Shown: piece by piece, positions 18,706-26,412 of the stretch | How positions within the stretch are numbered: position 1 is the stretch's first letter | Layout of the letters: every line of letters starts with the position of its first letter | Assembly: GCF_016746095.1 (NCBI RefSeq) | Contig: NZ_JAERTY010000003.1 | Coordinates: 494,395 to 558,394 of the forward strand | DNA: 64,000 bases | Reading direction: 5' to 3' | From: Sphingobacterium faecale | GTDB taxonomy: Bacteria > Bacteroidota > Bacteroidia > Sphingobacteriales > Sphingobacteriaceae | Notes under the pieces: model-generated | What the model was told of the DNA's origin: nothing | The model's database searches: none | What the model saw: the letters and a program-made list of their open reading frames with translations, nothing else | Made by a program: the position numbers and the translations under genes

Positions 18706-20055
18706 TTAGACTTTAGGCTCCCATCCTTTAGCGTATTCTCTTGACCATAGATTTTTCATCGCATTATCGTCGTTCAAAATATATCCATTCTGTGGATTTA
18801 TTTCCAATTGCTTACCAGCTCTTAATGCTATATTCCCTAATTGCACTAATAGGGTACTTTTATGGCCACTCACAATATCCGAATTAAGATTTCCCGACGT
18901 CTTCATTGCCGCAAACATGTTCTGCATATGTAATGCATCCAATTGCTGAGAAGGACTACTGAGACTAGCCGTATCGATTGGCCCACTGTCTTTGACTTCT
19001 TTAACCAACTTACCCTTAATATCAAACAGTTTGTAAGAATTTGCACCATCGATCTGCAAGGAACCATTTGACCCATAAAATATTACTCCAACATTCGATC
19101 CTTCTGTCGTCATAGCATTACAGCTTCTTCCCTCCCAAGTGATCATTCTATCAGGCCCAAATTCAAGACTTATAACCTGCGTATCTGGCGTCTCCCAATC
19201 ATCTTGATACGCATATCGACCACCGTTAGAGCTCACTCGGGTAGGATAGTCAACCTGCAACCCCCAACGTGCTAGATCGACCATATGCGTACCATTATTC
19301 AAAGCCTCACCAGTGCCCCAATTCCAAAACCAGTGCCAGTTGTAGTGTAATAAATTGTCCTGATATGCGGTCCGAGGCGCCGGCCCTTGCCATAAATCAA
19401 AGTCTAACCAAGATGGCACTGAGGTCTTCTTTCCGACACCGATCGAAGGACGATTATTGGTATACCAAGTCTTTGCATAAAAAACCTTACCGATGGTACC
19501 GTTGTGCACCTCTTCGATGCCTTTAACCACATTAGGCCATGACCTTCGTTGATTACCCATCTGAATTATATTTCCATACTTGTTCGCTGCAGCTATTAAC
19601 AGTTCACCTTCTCTAGGGTTGTGGCCACAAGGTTTCTCCAAATAGATACTTTTTCCTGCCTGTGAAGCCAATATAGCTGCAGGGGCATGCCAGTGGTCAG
19701 GTGCGGCAATAACAAAAATATCCACATCCTTGCTTTCCAATGATTTTCTAAAATCTCTAAATCCCGTTACGGTCGTATTCTGAAACTTAGCAAGTCCCGT
19801 CTTACATTTATCAATAGCTCTACTATCAACATCACATACATGGATTACTTCACTCTGGGCCTGACTGGCAAAATTTTGTGCCAATGCCGCCCCACGAGAG
19901 TTGACCCCCATTACAGAAACTCGCATTTTCTCATTAGAACCGACAATCCTATTATAACTTTTAGCACTAAAACCAGGCAAGACTCCGCCCAATCCTACAG
20001 CAGTAGATGCGATCAATGTTTTCTTTATAAAATTTCTTCTCGAATTATTATCCAT
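18706..20055 (-). CDS. Gfo/Idh/MocA oxidoreductase with Tat-type signal
   Basis: The 449-residue protein has a twin-arginine leader (NSRRNFIKKTLIASTAVGLGG), so it is probably folded in the cytoplasm and exported. The dinucleotide fold (MRVSVMGVNSRGAALAQ, VIHVCDVDSRAID, FVIAAPDHWHAPAAI, SIYLEKPCGHN with the EKP lysine) is followed by a large substrate domain (HWFWNWGTGEALNNGTHMVDLARWGL). It is typical of the exported Bacteroidota oxidoreductases thought to act on glycosides. It starts 10 bp after the upstream Gfo/Idh gene. Confidence 0.85.
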   Translation of the reverse strand: MDNNSRRNFIKKTLIASTAVGLGGVLPGFSAKSYNRIVGSNEKMRVSVMGVNSRGAALAQNFASQAQSEVIHVCDVDSRAIDKCKTGLAKFQNTTVTGFRDFRKSLESKDVDIFVIAAPDHWHAPAAILASQAGKSIYLEKPCGHNPREGELLIAAANKYGNIIQMGNQRRSWPNVVKGIEEVHNGTIGKVFYAKTWYTNNRPSIGVGKKTSVPSWLDFDLWQGPAPRTAYQDNLLHYNWHWFWNWGTGEALNNGTHMVDLARWGLQVDYPTRVSSNGGRYAYQDDWETPDTQVISLEFGPDRMITWEGRSCNAMTTEGSNVGVIFYGSNGSLQIDGANSYKLFDIKGKLVKEVKDSGPIDTASLSSPSQQLDALHMQNMFAAMKTSGNLNSDIVSGHKSTLLVQLGNIALRAGKQLEINPQNGYILNDDNAMKNLWSREYAKGWEPKV

Positions 20056-20065
20056 AATAGTAAGT

Positions 20066-21061
20066 TTATTTTAAGGTGATATCTGTTAAATTGACGGATC
20101 GTCCCTGCATCTTTTTACTCAAATCAGCAGCTTCGATAAAAGCACATATTTCCAACGTTTGGCCCTCATCAACTGGAGCTTCTCCTGAATCAAAAAATGA
20201 GACTATTTCTTCTAGTAGAGGTTCATAACCTAAAAAATCGCCTAACTTGACTACTCCTTTCTCACAATAAACCGTACCGCCAAAAGCAGCTGTACCAGTC
20301 CTCGTCCCCCTTACAGTTCCAACACGACCATCTTCCCAAACCCCAACAATAATATCGGTTCCATCGGTATGGGTACGATTCAACATTTTACACCCCACCC
20401 CCATGCATGTAATCAACATTTCTACAGCATGTATCCCATACCAAAAGAAATCTAAATGACTCGGTTCGATGGTAGCTGGCGAATAGACATCAGCTCCTAA
20501 CACTTTCCCATACTTTCCTTCTAAAATCTCCTTCATACCAGAAATATATCGCAACGACGAAGAGGAGAAAAAAGGAATACTGTATTCTTTAGACAGACGC
20601 ATGATTTCTTCCGCATCCTTATAGGAAGCTGCCAAAGGCTTATCGATAAAAAGGGGTTTCTTCGCTTTGAAAACTTCACGAGCCTGATCTAGATGCAATC
20701 GGCCATCATTTGTTTCTAACAATACGTAGTCTACCTCTTTCAACAATGTCTTGATAGAGTCCACGACTTTAACATCGAGTTTCTTTATATCTGCAATATA
20801 CTTAGGGATACGATCTGTAGCTGAAGGTATTGTCCTTGTCCCGTATGGATATGCAGCCACAACTTTGTAATCACGAAATTTTTCGGGCTTACCGTGTAAG
20901 GATTTCGTAAAAGCTATAGCATGGGAGGTATCCAAACCAATGATACCAATACGCTTTCCTTTATTCTGAAAAAAAGGAATCCCCGAAGCTGTGTTTATCA
21001 TTACAGCACCCAAAGCTAAGGAGCCTGTACAAACGAAGTCTCTTCTACTTAGATTTTTCAT
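20066..21061 (-). CDS. Gfo/Idh/MocA oxidoreductase, short form, Tat-type signal
   Basis: This 331-residue oxidoreductase has an SRRDF twin-arginine motif at the N-terminus (MKNLSRRDFVCTGSLALG), GKRIGIIGLDTSHAIAF as the nucleotide-binding loop, and DKP in PLFIDKPLAASYKDAEE. The substrate half contains SSLRYISGMKEILEGKYG. It is the first gene of the minus-strand sugar operon and lies 39 bp downstream of the candidate LacI operator at 21101-21112. The substrate is unknown. Confidence 0.8.
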   Translation of the reverse strand: MKNLSRRDFVCTGSLALGAVMINTASGIPFFQNKGKRIGIIGLDTSHAIAFTKSLHGKPEKFRDYKVVAAYPYGTRTIPSATDRIPKYIADIKKLDVKVVDSIKTLLKEVDYVLLETNDGRLHLDQAREVFKAKKPLFIDKPLAASYKDAEEIMRLSKEYSIPFFSSSSLRYISGMKEILEGKYGKVLGADVYSPATIEPSHLDFFWYGIHAVEMLITCMGVGCKMLNRTHTDGTDIIVGVWEDGRVGTVRGTRTGTAAFGGTVYCEKGVVKLGDFLGYEPLLEEIVSFFDSGEAPVDEGQTLEICAFIEAADLSKKMQGRSVNLTDITLK

Positions 21062-21100
21062 AATGCGGTTTATTATGTTACGTTATAAAGATACTAAATA

Positions 21101-21112
21101 GTGTACGTACCC
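21101..21112. promoter_or_regulatory. Candidate LacI-type operator upstream of the Gfo/Idh-permease operon
   Basis: GTGTACGTACCC contains the palindrome GTACGTAC and is the reverse complement (one mismatch) of the motif before the GMC gene. A TATCTTTA box close to the -7 consensus lies on the minus strand at 21086-21093, so binding here would affect initiation. Confidence 0.45.
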
Positions 21113-21146
21113 GAAAATATATTCGGAAACAATTTTTCTGTTCTAT

Positions 21147-22205
21147 CTAATTCTTATAATATTTGTAATTCTCTTTAGTGAGGATATCTATAGGCATCAA
21201 TTGCACTTTGTCCACCTGGCCACTTTCAATAAAATATTCGTATAACGTCAACAGCCCCTTATACCCCTGCTCTATCGGCTTTTGACAAATCAAAAAGTCG
21301 ATGATTCCTTTTTCCAAATATTCAATATTACGACTAAGATAATCATAACCGATCAGCTTTATATTCGTAATATTATTGGTCTCAAAATACTTAGCTACAG
21401 TAGAAACTCTCGAGTTCGTGACAAAGAGTAGATCTACGGGATTGTACCTCAAGTAATTTTCTAGTTCAACCATTATGGAATCATAATCAGTTCTATGGAC
21501 TGTCAACATGTCGACCCTAGAAGCTAATTTGTTCTCTTCAAAATAACTTTTAAAGCCCGTTGCTTTTTTCAGCAAATGGTGTTCTGCTCCCAACTCTCTC
21601 GACACATTGAAGATAAGGATATTTCCTCCATCCGGAATCAGGTATTTCGAAAGATTTCCTGCTAGTTTACCTGACTGAAATAAATCAGGTCCAATATAGC
21701 TTAAAGGAGTCACATTAGATATATCTGAATTAATGAACACACACTTAATCCGCTTTGCCTCACATTTATAAAAAAACTCTAAGGCTTCACTAATAAATGA
21801 GGGAGCTAAAATTACACCATGAAAACTATCGTTAAGGATATTGCTGCTTGCCGAGTTGAATGTCTGTCTGTCATTAAGTTCATAATGAAAAAAAACAACC
21901 TCCACTCCATACATACGAATCTCCGACCAAGCCCTATTTATACCTTCAAGCGGAGCCTTCCAATACTCAGTCTCAGGGGATTCCCGCGGAATCAGTACAG
22001 CAATACGAAAGTTCTTTTTTGAAGCTAAACTTCTCGCCAAAAGATTGGGCTTATAATCCATTTCCTTTATGATAGCCTCGATTTTCTCCTTTGTTTTCGC
22101 AGAGACACCACTCCGATTATGAATCACGCGGTCCACTGTCGCAATCGACACATTTGCTCTTCTCGCAATCTCTTTTACTCCAGACAATTCATTATTTTTC
22201 TGCAT
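21147..22205 (-). CDS. LacI-family transcriptional regulator
   Basis: The 352-residue protein has an N-terminal LacI helix-turn-helix (VKEIARRANVSIATVDRVIHNRSGVSAKTKEKIEAII, residues 9-45) and the hinge (MDYKPNLLARSLASKK). A periplasmic-binding-protein-like sensor follows (FRIAVLIPRESPETEYW, GVILAPSFISEALEF, NSDISNVTPLSYIGPDLFQSGKLAG, IKLIGYDYLSRNIEYLEKG, ICQKPIEQGYKGL). It is similar to the D-allose/ribose-type sensors. It is presumably the local regulator of the sugar genes on either side. Its own minus-strand -7 box TACTTTTG is at 22252-22259. Confidence 0.9.
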   Translation of the reverse strand: MQKNNELSGVKEIARRANVSIATVDRVIHNRSGVSAKTKEKIEAIIKEMDYKPNLLARSLASKKNFRIAVLIPRESPETEYWKAPLEGINRAWSEIRMYGVEVVFFHYELNDRQTFNSASSNILNDSFHGVILAPSFISEALEFFYKCEAKRIKCVFINSDISNVTPLSYIGPDLFQSGKLAGNLSKYLIPDGGNILIFNVSRELGAEHHLLKKATGFKSYFEENKLASRVDMLTVHRTDYDSIMVELENYLRYNPVDLLFVTNSRVSTVAKYFETNNITNIKLIGYDYLSRNIEYLEKGIIDFLICQKPIEQGYKGLLTLYEYFIESGQVDKVQLMPIDILTKENYKYYKN

Positions 22206-22427
22206 ACAGTAACCAATTGGACTTCAATTAAAGAATTTTTTTTTTACTTTCCAAAAGTAGACTGCTATCTTCACCCAAGTAGAGAGTAACTGGTCCCCCG
22301 ACTTTAACCAATTCTATGTCATCAAATTTGACTAGAGAAACGTGACTCCTTCAGAAACACCGTTTATATTGATACCGTAAAACATTCTACGGTGTTTTTC
22401 AGACTAATTTTTAATCCTTCTAAATAC

Positions 22428-22447
22428 ATATTATGCACGCATAATAT
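22428..22447. promoter_or_regulatory. Perfect 9-bp inverted repeat overlapping the -33 region of the Fe-S reductase operon
   Basis: ATATTATGC-AC-GCATAATAT is a perfect dyad centred 25 bp upstream of a consensus TATATTTG -7 box at 22462-22469. The spacing puts it over the -33 region, a typical repressor site. Its sequence differs from the candidate LacI motif. Confidence 0.5.
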
Positions 22448-22492
22448 CCCATATAATTAATTATATTTGTTCTTGAACCTGGTTATAAAACT

Positions 22493-23785
22493 ATGATTGG
22501 TCAATTGATTTTTACAATCCTATTCTTTGCCGCAGTTTTTTTCTTCTACAGAAATGCCGCAAAGATTTACAGAAACATCAAATTAGGAAAAGCGGTCGAC
22601 CGTTTTGATAATGCTTCAGAGCGATTAAAGACTATGCTATTAATAGCATTTGGTCAAAAAAAGATGTTTAAACGTCCCATTCCTGCATTACTTCATCTAT
22701 GTGTATACGTAGGATTCTGCATTATCAATATAGAAATGCTAGAAATCGTAATCGATGGAATATTCGGTACACACCGTGTTCTATCCTTTATGGGAAGCTT
22801 TTATAGCTTTTTAATCTATAGTTTCGAAATTCTAGCTCTACTTGTTTTACTATCCTGCGCTGTCTTCTTCATTAGACGAAATGTATTAAAGCTGAAACGA
22901 TTAAATCAGCATGAATTAAAAGACTGGCCAAAAACAGATGCGAACATCATTCTAATTACGGAGATTCTGTTAATGGCAGCGTTCCTTATCATGAATGCGG
23001 CGGATCAAAAGTTACAGATATTAGGACATCCACACTATACGACAGCCGGTACACTCCCTATTAGTACTTCTTTACTGCCATTGCTGCCAAGTACATTCGA
23101 TAGCTTAATACTTATAGAACGTTTTTGCTGGTGGTTTCATATTGTGGGGGTATTGGCCTTTCTTAACTATCTTCCGCTATCTAAACACCTTCATATTATC
23201 TTAGCATTCCCTAACACGTACTTTACAAAATTGGAACCAAAGGGTAAGTTTGATAATATGCCTGCCGTCACTGCAGAAGTAAAAGCCATGCTCGATCCCA
23301 GTCTTCCCCCTCCTAGTGGAGAAGTGTCAAGATTTGGCGTAAAAGACGCTACAGATCTAACCTGGAAAAATCTTCTAGATGCCTATACCTGTACAGAGTG
23401 TGGACGCTGTACCTCCTCCTGTCCAGCTAATATCACTGGAAAATTGCTATCTCCTCGTAAGATAATGATGGATACGAGAGACCGAATAGAGGAAATAGGT
23501 AAGAATATCGACGCTAATAAGTCCTTCATAGATGACGGAAAATCCTTACTGGACGATTATATCAGTAGAGAAGAAATATGGGCATGTACAAGCTGTAATG
23601 CCTGTGTAGAGCAATGTCCTGTAAACATCAATCCTTTAGAAATTATTATGGGCTTAAGGCAATACGCGGTAATGGAAGAATCCAAGGCTCCCGCAAGCAT
23701 CAACGGGATGCTGGGAAATATGGAAAACAATGGAGCTCCCTGGAAATATGCACAAGCAGATCGTGCCAACTGGGCCAATCAATAA
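22493..23785 (+). CDS. Membrane-bound (Fe-S) oxidoreductase, heterodisulfide-reductase-like (HdrE/HdrD-like N-terminal fusion)
   Basis: The 430-residue protein has an N-terminal membrane part with about five helices (residues about 1-240, containing the His residues expected of a b-type cytochrome: PALLHLCVYVGF, WWFHIVGVLAF). A ferredoxin-like domain follows with two 4Fe-4S motifs: CTECGRCTSSCP (about residue 300) and CTSCNACVEQCP (about 364). Such proteins pass electrons between quinone and a soluble partner. The CCG-domain protein 12 bp downstream is that likely partner. The physiological donor (lactate, acyl-CoA or ETF) is not evident. Confidence 0.85.
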   Translation: MIGQLIFTILFFAAVFFFYRNAAKIYRNIKLGKAVDRFDNASERLKTMLLIAFGQKKMFKRPIPALLHLCVYVGFCIINIEMLEIVIDGIFGTHRVLSFMGSFYSFLIYSFEILALLVLLSCAVFFIRRNVLKLKRLNQHELKDWPKTDANIILITEILLMAAFLIMNAADQKLQILGHPHYTTAGTLPISTSLLPLLPSTFDSLILIERFCWWFHIVGVLAFLNYLPLSKHLHIILAFPNTYFTKLEPKGKFDNMPAVTAEVKAMLDPSLPPPSGEVSRFGVKDATDLTWKNLLDAYTCTECGRCTSSCPANITGKLLSPRKIMMDTRDRIEEIGKNIDANKSFIDDGKSLLDDYISREEIWACTSCNACVEQCPVNINPLEIIMGLRQYAVMEESKAPASINGMLGNMENNGAPWKYAQADRANWANQ

Positions 23786-23797
23786 AGATTCTTAAAC

Positions 23798-24592
23798 ATG
23801 GAAAATCAAATACAAGTCCCCACAGTCGCCGAACTAGTTGCTAAAGGCGAATCTCCAGATATATTATTTTGGGTAGGCTGCGCTGGCTCATTTGACGAAA
23901 GAGCGCAACGTATTACAAGAGATATCTGTAAAATACTTCAACATGTAGGTATAAAATATGCAATTCTAGGTACAGAAGAAAGTTGTACCGGTGACCCTGC
24001 CAAACGAGCAGGCAACGAGTTCCTATTCCAGATGCAGGCTATGATGAACATACAGGTACTTGATGGCTACGAAATAAAGAAAATAGTAACCGCCTGCCCA
24101 CACTGCTTCAACACAATAAAGAATGAATATCCGGAACTAGGCGGAAACTATGAAGTAATCCACCACACCCAGTTGATTCAGTCACTTATCGAGCAAGGAA
24201 AATTAAAACCTGCTGATGGACACGCTTTCAAAGGAAAACGTATTACCTATCACGACCCTTGCTACCTCGGACGCGCCAATGAAGTTTATGAGGCCCCACG
24301 GAAAGCTCTAGAGATTTTAGATGCGGACCTAGTAGAACTCAAACGTTGTCGCAGCAATGGCCTATGCTGTGGAGCCGGGGGGGCGCAGATGTTCAAAGAG
24401 CCAGAACCCGGCAACAAAGATGTTAATATAGAACGTATAGAAGATGTGATAGAAACCAACGCATCTGTTGTAGCTGCCGCATGTCCATTCTGCATGACCA
24501 TGTTACAGGATGGTGTAAAGATTAAAGAAAAAGAAGAGCAAATACAAGTACTTGATATCGCAGAAATCACCGTAAAAGCCAATAATCTTTAA
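23798..24592 (+). CDS. CCG-domain iron-sulfur protein, heterodisulfide reductase subunit-like
   Basis: The 264-residue protein has two cysteine-rich CCG domains: FWVGCAGSFDERAQ, ACPHCFNTIKNEYPELGG, then HDPCYLGRANEVYEAP and LCCGAGGAQMFKEPEPG, with ACPFCMTML near the end. These bind the non-cubane Fe-S clusters of HdrB/GlpC/LutA-like proteins. It is co-transcribed with the membrane partner (12-bp gap) and closes at a strong terminator. It probably forms the peripheral half of a quinone-linked reductase. Confidence 0.85.
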   Translation: MENQIQVPTVAELVAKGESPDILFWVGCAGSFDERAQRITRDICKILQHVGIKYAILGTEESCTGDPAKRAGNEFLFQMQAMMNIQVLDGYEIKKIVTACPHCFNTIKNEYPELGGNYEVIHHTQLIQSLIEQGKLKPADGHAFKGKRITYHDPCYLGRANEVYEAPRKALEILDADLVELKRCRSNGLCCGAGGAQMFKEPEPGNKDVNIERIEDVIETNASVVAAACPFCMTMLQDGVKIKEKEEQIQVLDIAEITVKANNL

Positions 24593-24604
24593 AGAAAAGT
24601 ACAT

Positions 24605-24642
24605 AAAAAAAAGTGATCATAAAATATGATCACTTTTTTTTA
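24605..24642. terminator. Bidirectional terminator after the Fe-S pair and tRNA-Leu
   Basis: AAAAAAGTGATCAT and ATGATCACTTTTTT form a long perfect stem with A and T tails. It serves the Fe-S operon from the left and the minus-strand tRNA-Leu from the right. Confidence 0.85.
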
Positions 24643-24643
24643 T

Positions 24644-24729
24644 GTACCCAGAAGCAGATTCGAACTGCCATGCCCTTGCGAGCGCCACCCCCTCAAGATG
24701 GTGCGTCTACCAATTTCGCCACCTGGGTA
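24644..24729 (-). tRNA. tRNA-Leu (anticodon GAG)
   Basis: The minus strand folds as a class II tRNA. The acceptor stem is TACCCAG/CTGGGTA and the D-arm region is GGCGAAATTGGTAGACGC. The anticodon arm is CCATC-TTGAGGG-GGTGG with anticodon GAG. A long variable arm (GCGCTCGCAAGGGCA) and a T-arm GCAGTTCGAATCTGC follow. CCA is not fully encoded. Position 73 reads C where most bacterial tRNA-Leu have A. Confidence 0.92.
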
Positions 24730-24769
24730 TTACAGCGACAAAAATATGGCTTTTTTTTAAAGTCACAAG

Positions 24770-25666
24770 TTAATTTGACATATTATTTTTAAAATTTTTA
24801 TCAATCAGTGTTTGGATAATCCCATCTACTAAGCCAACTCGCGGAGCTACAATGTTTTTCAGATGGCCAACCTTCATAATGGTCAAAAAAATCTCTGAAG
24901 CCGGAATAATAACATCAGCCCGATCAGACCGTAATCCTAATTCATGAATACGATCTTTTAGCGAAAAAGAATTCAAATGGTCGAAAATAGCCTTCAATTT
25001 AGCATATGTCATCGGCTTATCTCCTTTCTCATTTGCAATGCGTGAAAGCTTATTGATATTTCCTCCAGTACCTATACCATAGATATTTTTATAACCTCTT
25101 GTCTTTTCCTTAACCCAACGGCGCATTTTATCCCATGTCTCCGGTTGATCCTGATTATCCAATATACGGATCGTCCCCAAGTTGAAAGACTGAGAGTCAA
25201 CAAGCTCACCATTCGCAAACAGTGTTATCTCTGTACTACCTCCTCCCACATCTATGTACAAATACACCTTAGTCTTGTCGATCGTATTACTTAAATAAGA
25301 GTTATAGATAATCTTTGCTTCAATTCCTCCATCTACGATCTCTATATCGATCCCCTCCTCTTTACAAGCTTTGACCACATCTGCACCATTGTCTGAGTCA
25401 CGCATTGCCGAGGTTGCGCAGGCCATATAATCCGTCACTTTATAGACATCCATTAGGTTTCTAAAAGCCCGCATTGTTTTGACCATATCCTGAAATTTAC
25501 CTACAGATATATGCTTATCAATAAAAGCATCATCTCCCAAACGTAATGGCACTCGAAGCAGTGTATTCTTGGTATATACCACCTCGTCCTTCTTTTCTAA
25601 AATATCCGCAATCAACAATCGGACTGCATTTGAACCTATATCTATAGCTGCGTATCTCACCGGCAT
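24770..25666 (-). CDS. Ppx/GppA-family phosphatase
   Basis: The 298-residue member of the actin-like ASKHA superfamily has phosphate-1 loop AAIDIGSNAVRLLIADI at the N-terminus and phosphate-2 loop DVGGGSTEI near residue 140, plus YGIGTGGNINKLSRI. It hydrolyses polyphosphate and/or pppGpp. At about 300 residues it is the short form, without the C-terminal HD-like domain of E. coli Ppx. It is adjacent to tRNA-Leu, and there is no polyphosphate kinase nearby. Confidence 0.88.
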   Translation of the reverse strand: MPVRYAAIDIGSNAVRLLIADILEKKDEVVYTKNTLLRVPLRLGDDAFIDKHISVGKFQDMVKTMRAFRNLMDVYKVTDYMACATSAMRDSDNGADVVKACKEEGIDIEIVDGGIEAKIIYNSYLSNTIDKTKVYLYIDVGGGSTEITLFANGELVDSQSFNLGTIRILDNQDQPETWDKMRRWVKEKTRGYKNIYGIGTGGNINKLSRIANEKGDKPMTYAKLKAIFDHLNSFSLKDRIHELGLRSDRADVIIPASEIFLTIMKVGHLKNIVAPRVGLVDGIIQTLIDKNFKNNMSN

Positions 25667-25740
25667 TCTTTTTTTAATCTGCCAATAATAACGTTTTAAT
25701 ATTAATTTTCCATTAAATTAACGTTAGAATTAACATATAA

Positions 25741-25773
25741 AAAAAGGGAACATGTACATGTTCCCTTTTTTTA
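25741..25773. terminator. Bidirectional terminator between ppx and the small lipoprotein gene
   Basis: AAAAAGGGAACATG/CATGTTCCCTTTTT forms a nearly unlooped palindrome flanked by A and T runs. On the minus strand it follows the lipoprotein gene that ends at 25790. Confidence 0.8.
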
Positions 25774-25789
25774 TAGCGCAAAACATCTA

Positions 25790-26341
25790 TTAATGGTGCG
25801 AATGAGCTTCTTCTTTACCACCAATCTGTTTGTATACTTCAGATACGATATCCACTTGCTTTTCAGCAAAAGCGCGCAAATCTTTGTTAGTATTGCGAGT
25901 CAAACGTGTTAACTGTTCTTTTATCAACCCTATTTCATGTTGTGCATTATGCACGTAGTCCGTATGCTTTACATTTGTAGAAGCAGTAGAATCTGTTGCA
26001 TGAGCAGTAGTCAATTCTGGAGCAGGCACACCTTTGATGGGAAAATCGATTTGTACAGTTCTAGCAATAGTATCCAAGGATGGAATCAATCCTGCATAAT
26101 AAGCTTTCACTTTTGCGGCAACCTCTTTCGATTTCGCTTCACCGTTAGCCTCTTCATGCTCAGCTACAATTACACCTACCTGTGCTGCTTCTCCAATTTT
26201 CTGGAAAGCAGAAAACGCATCACCGTCTACCAAAGTAGTATGCGTGTATTTCAACTGATTCTCCTTTGCTGTTTTATCTACACAAGAGTTAAACAAAGTA
26301 CCTGCACATACTGCGGCAAAAAATAAAGTATTTAATTTCAT
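25790..26341 (-). CDS. Small helical lipoprotein, DUF4142-like
   Basis: The 183-residue protein has a lipobox (LFNSC, Cys20) and a mostly helical body with FSAFQKIGEAAQVGVIVAEHEEANGEAKSKEVAAKVKAYYAG and QHEIGLIKEQLTRLTRNTN, ending in a His-rich tail (EEAHSHH). The layout is like DUF4142 (ferritin-like) periplasmic proteins, but the match is weak and no metal-site pattern is certain. A minus-strand -7 box TATTTTTG is at 26364-26371, and a terminator follows, so it is monocistronic. Confidence 0.55.
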   Translation of the reverse strand: MKLNTLFFAAVCAGTLFNSCVDKTAKENQLKYTHTTLVDGDAFSAFQKIGEAAQVGVIVAEHEEANGEAKSKEVAAKVKAYYAGLIPSLDTIARTVQIDFPIKGVPAPELTTAHATDSTASTNVKHTDYVHNAQHEIGLIKEQLTRLTRNTNKDLRAFAEKQVDIVSEVYKQIGGKEEAHSHH

Positions 26342-26412
26342 TTTAATTCTTTTTTCTCGAATACAAAAATATAAAATATCTATCAGAATACCCCATACTT
26401 TCGGATTATCTA

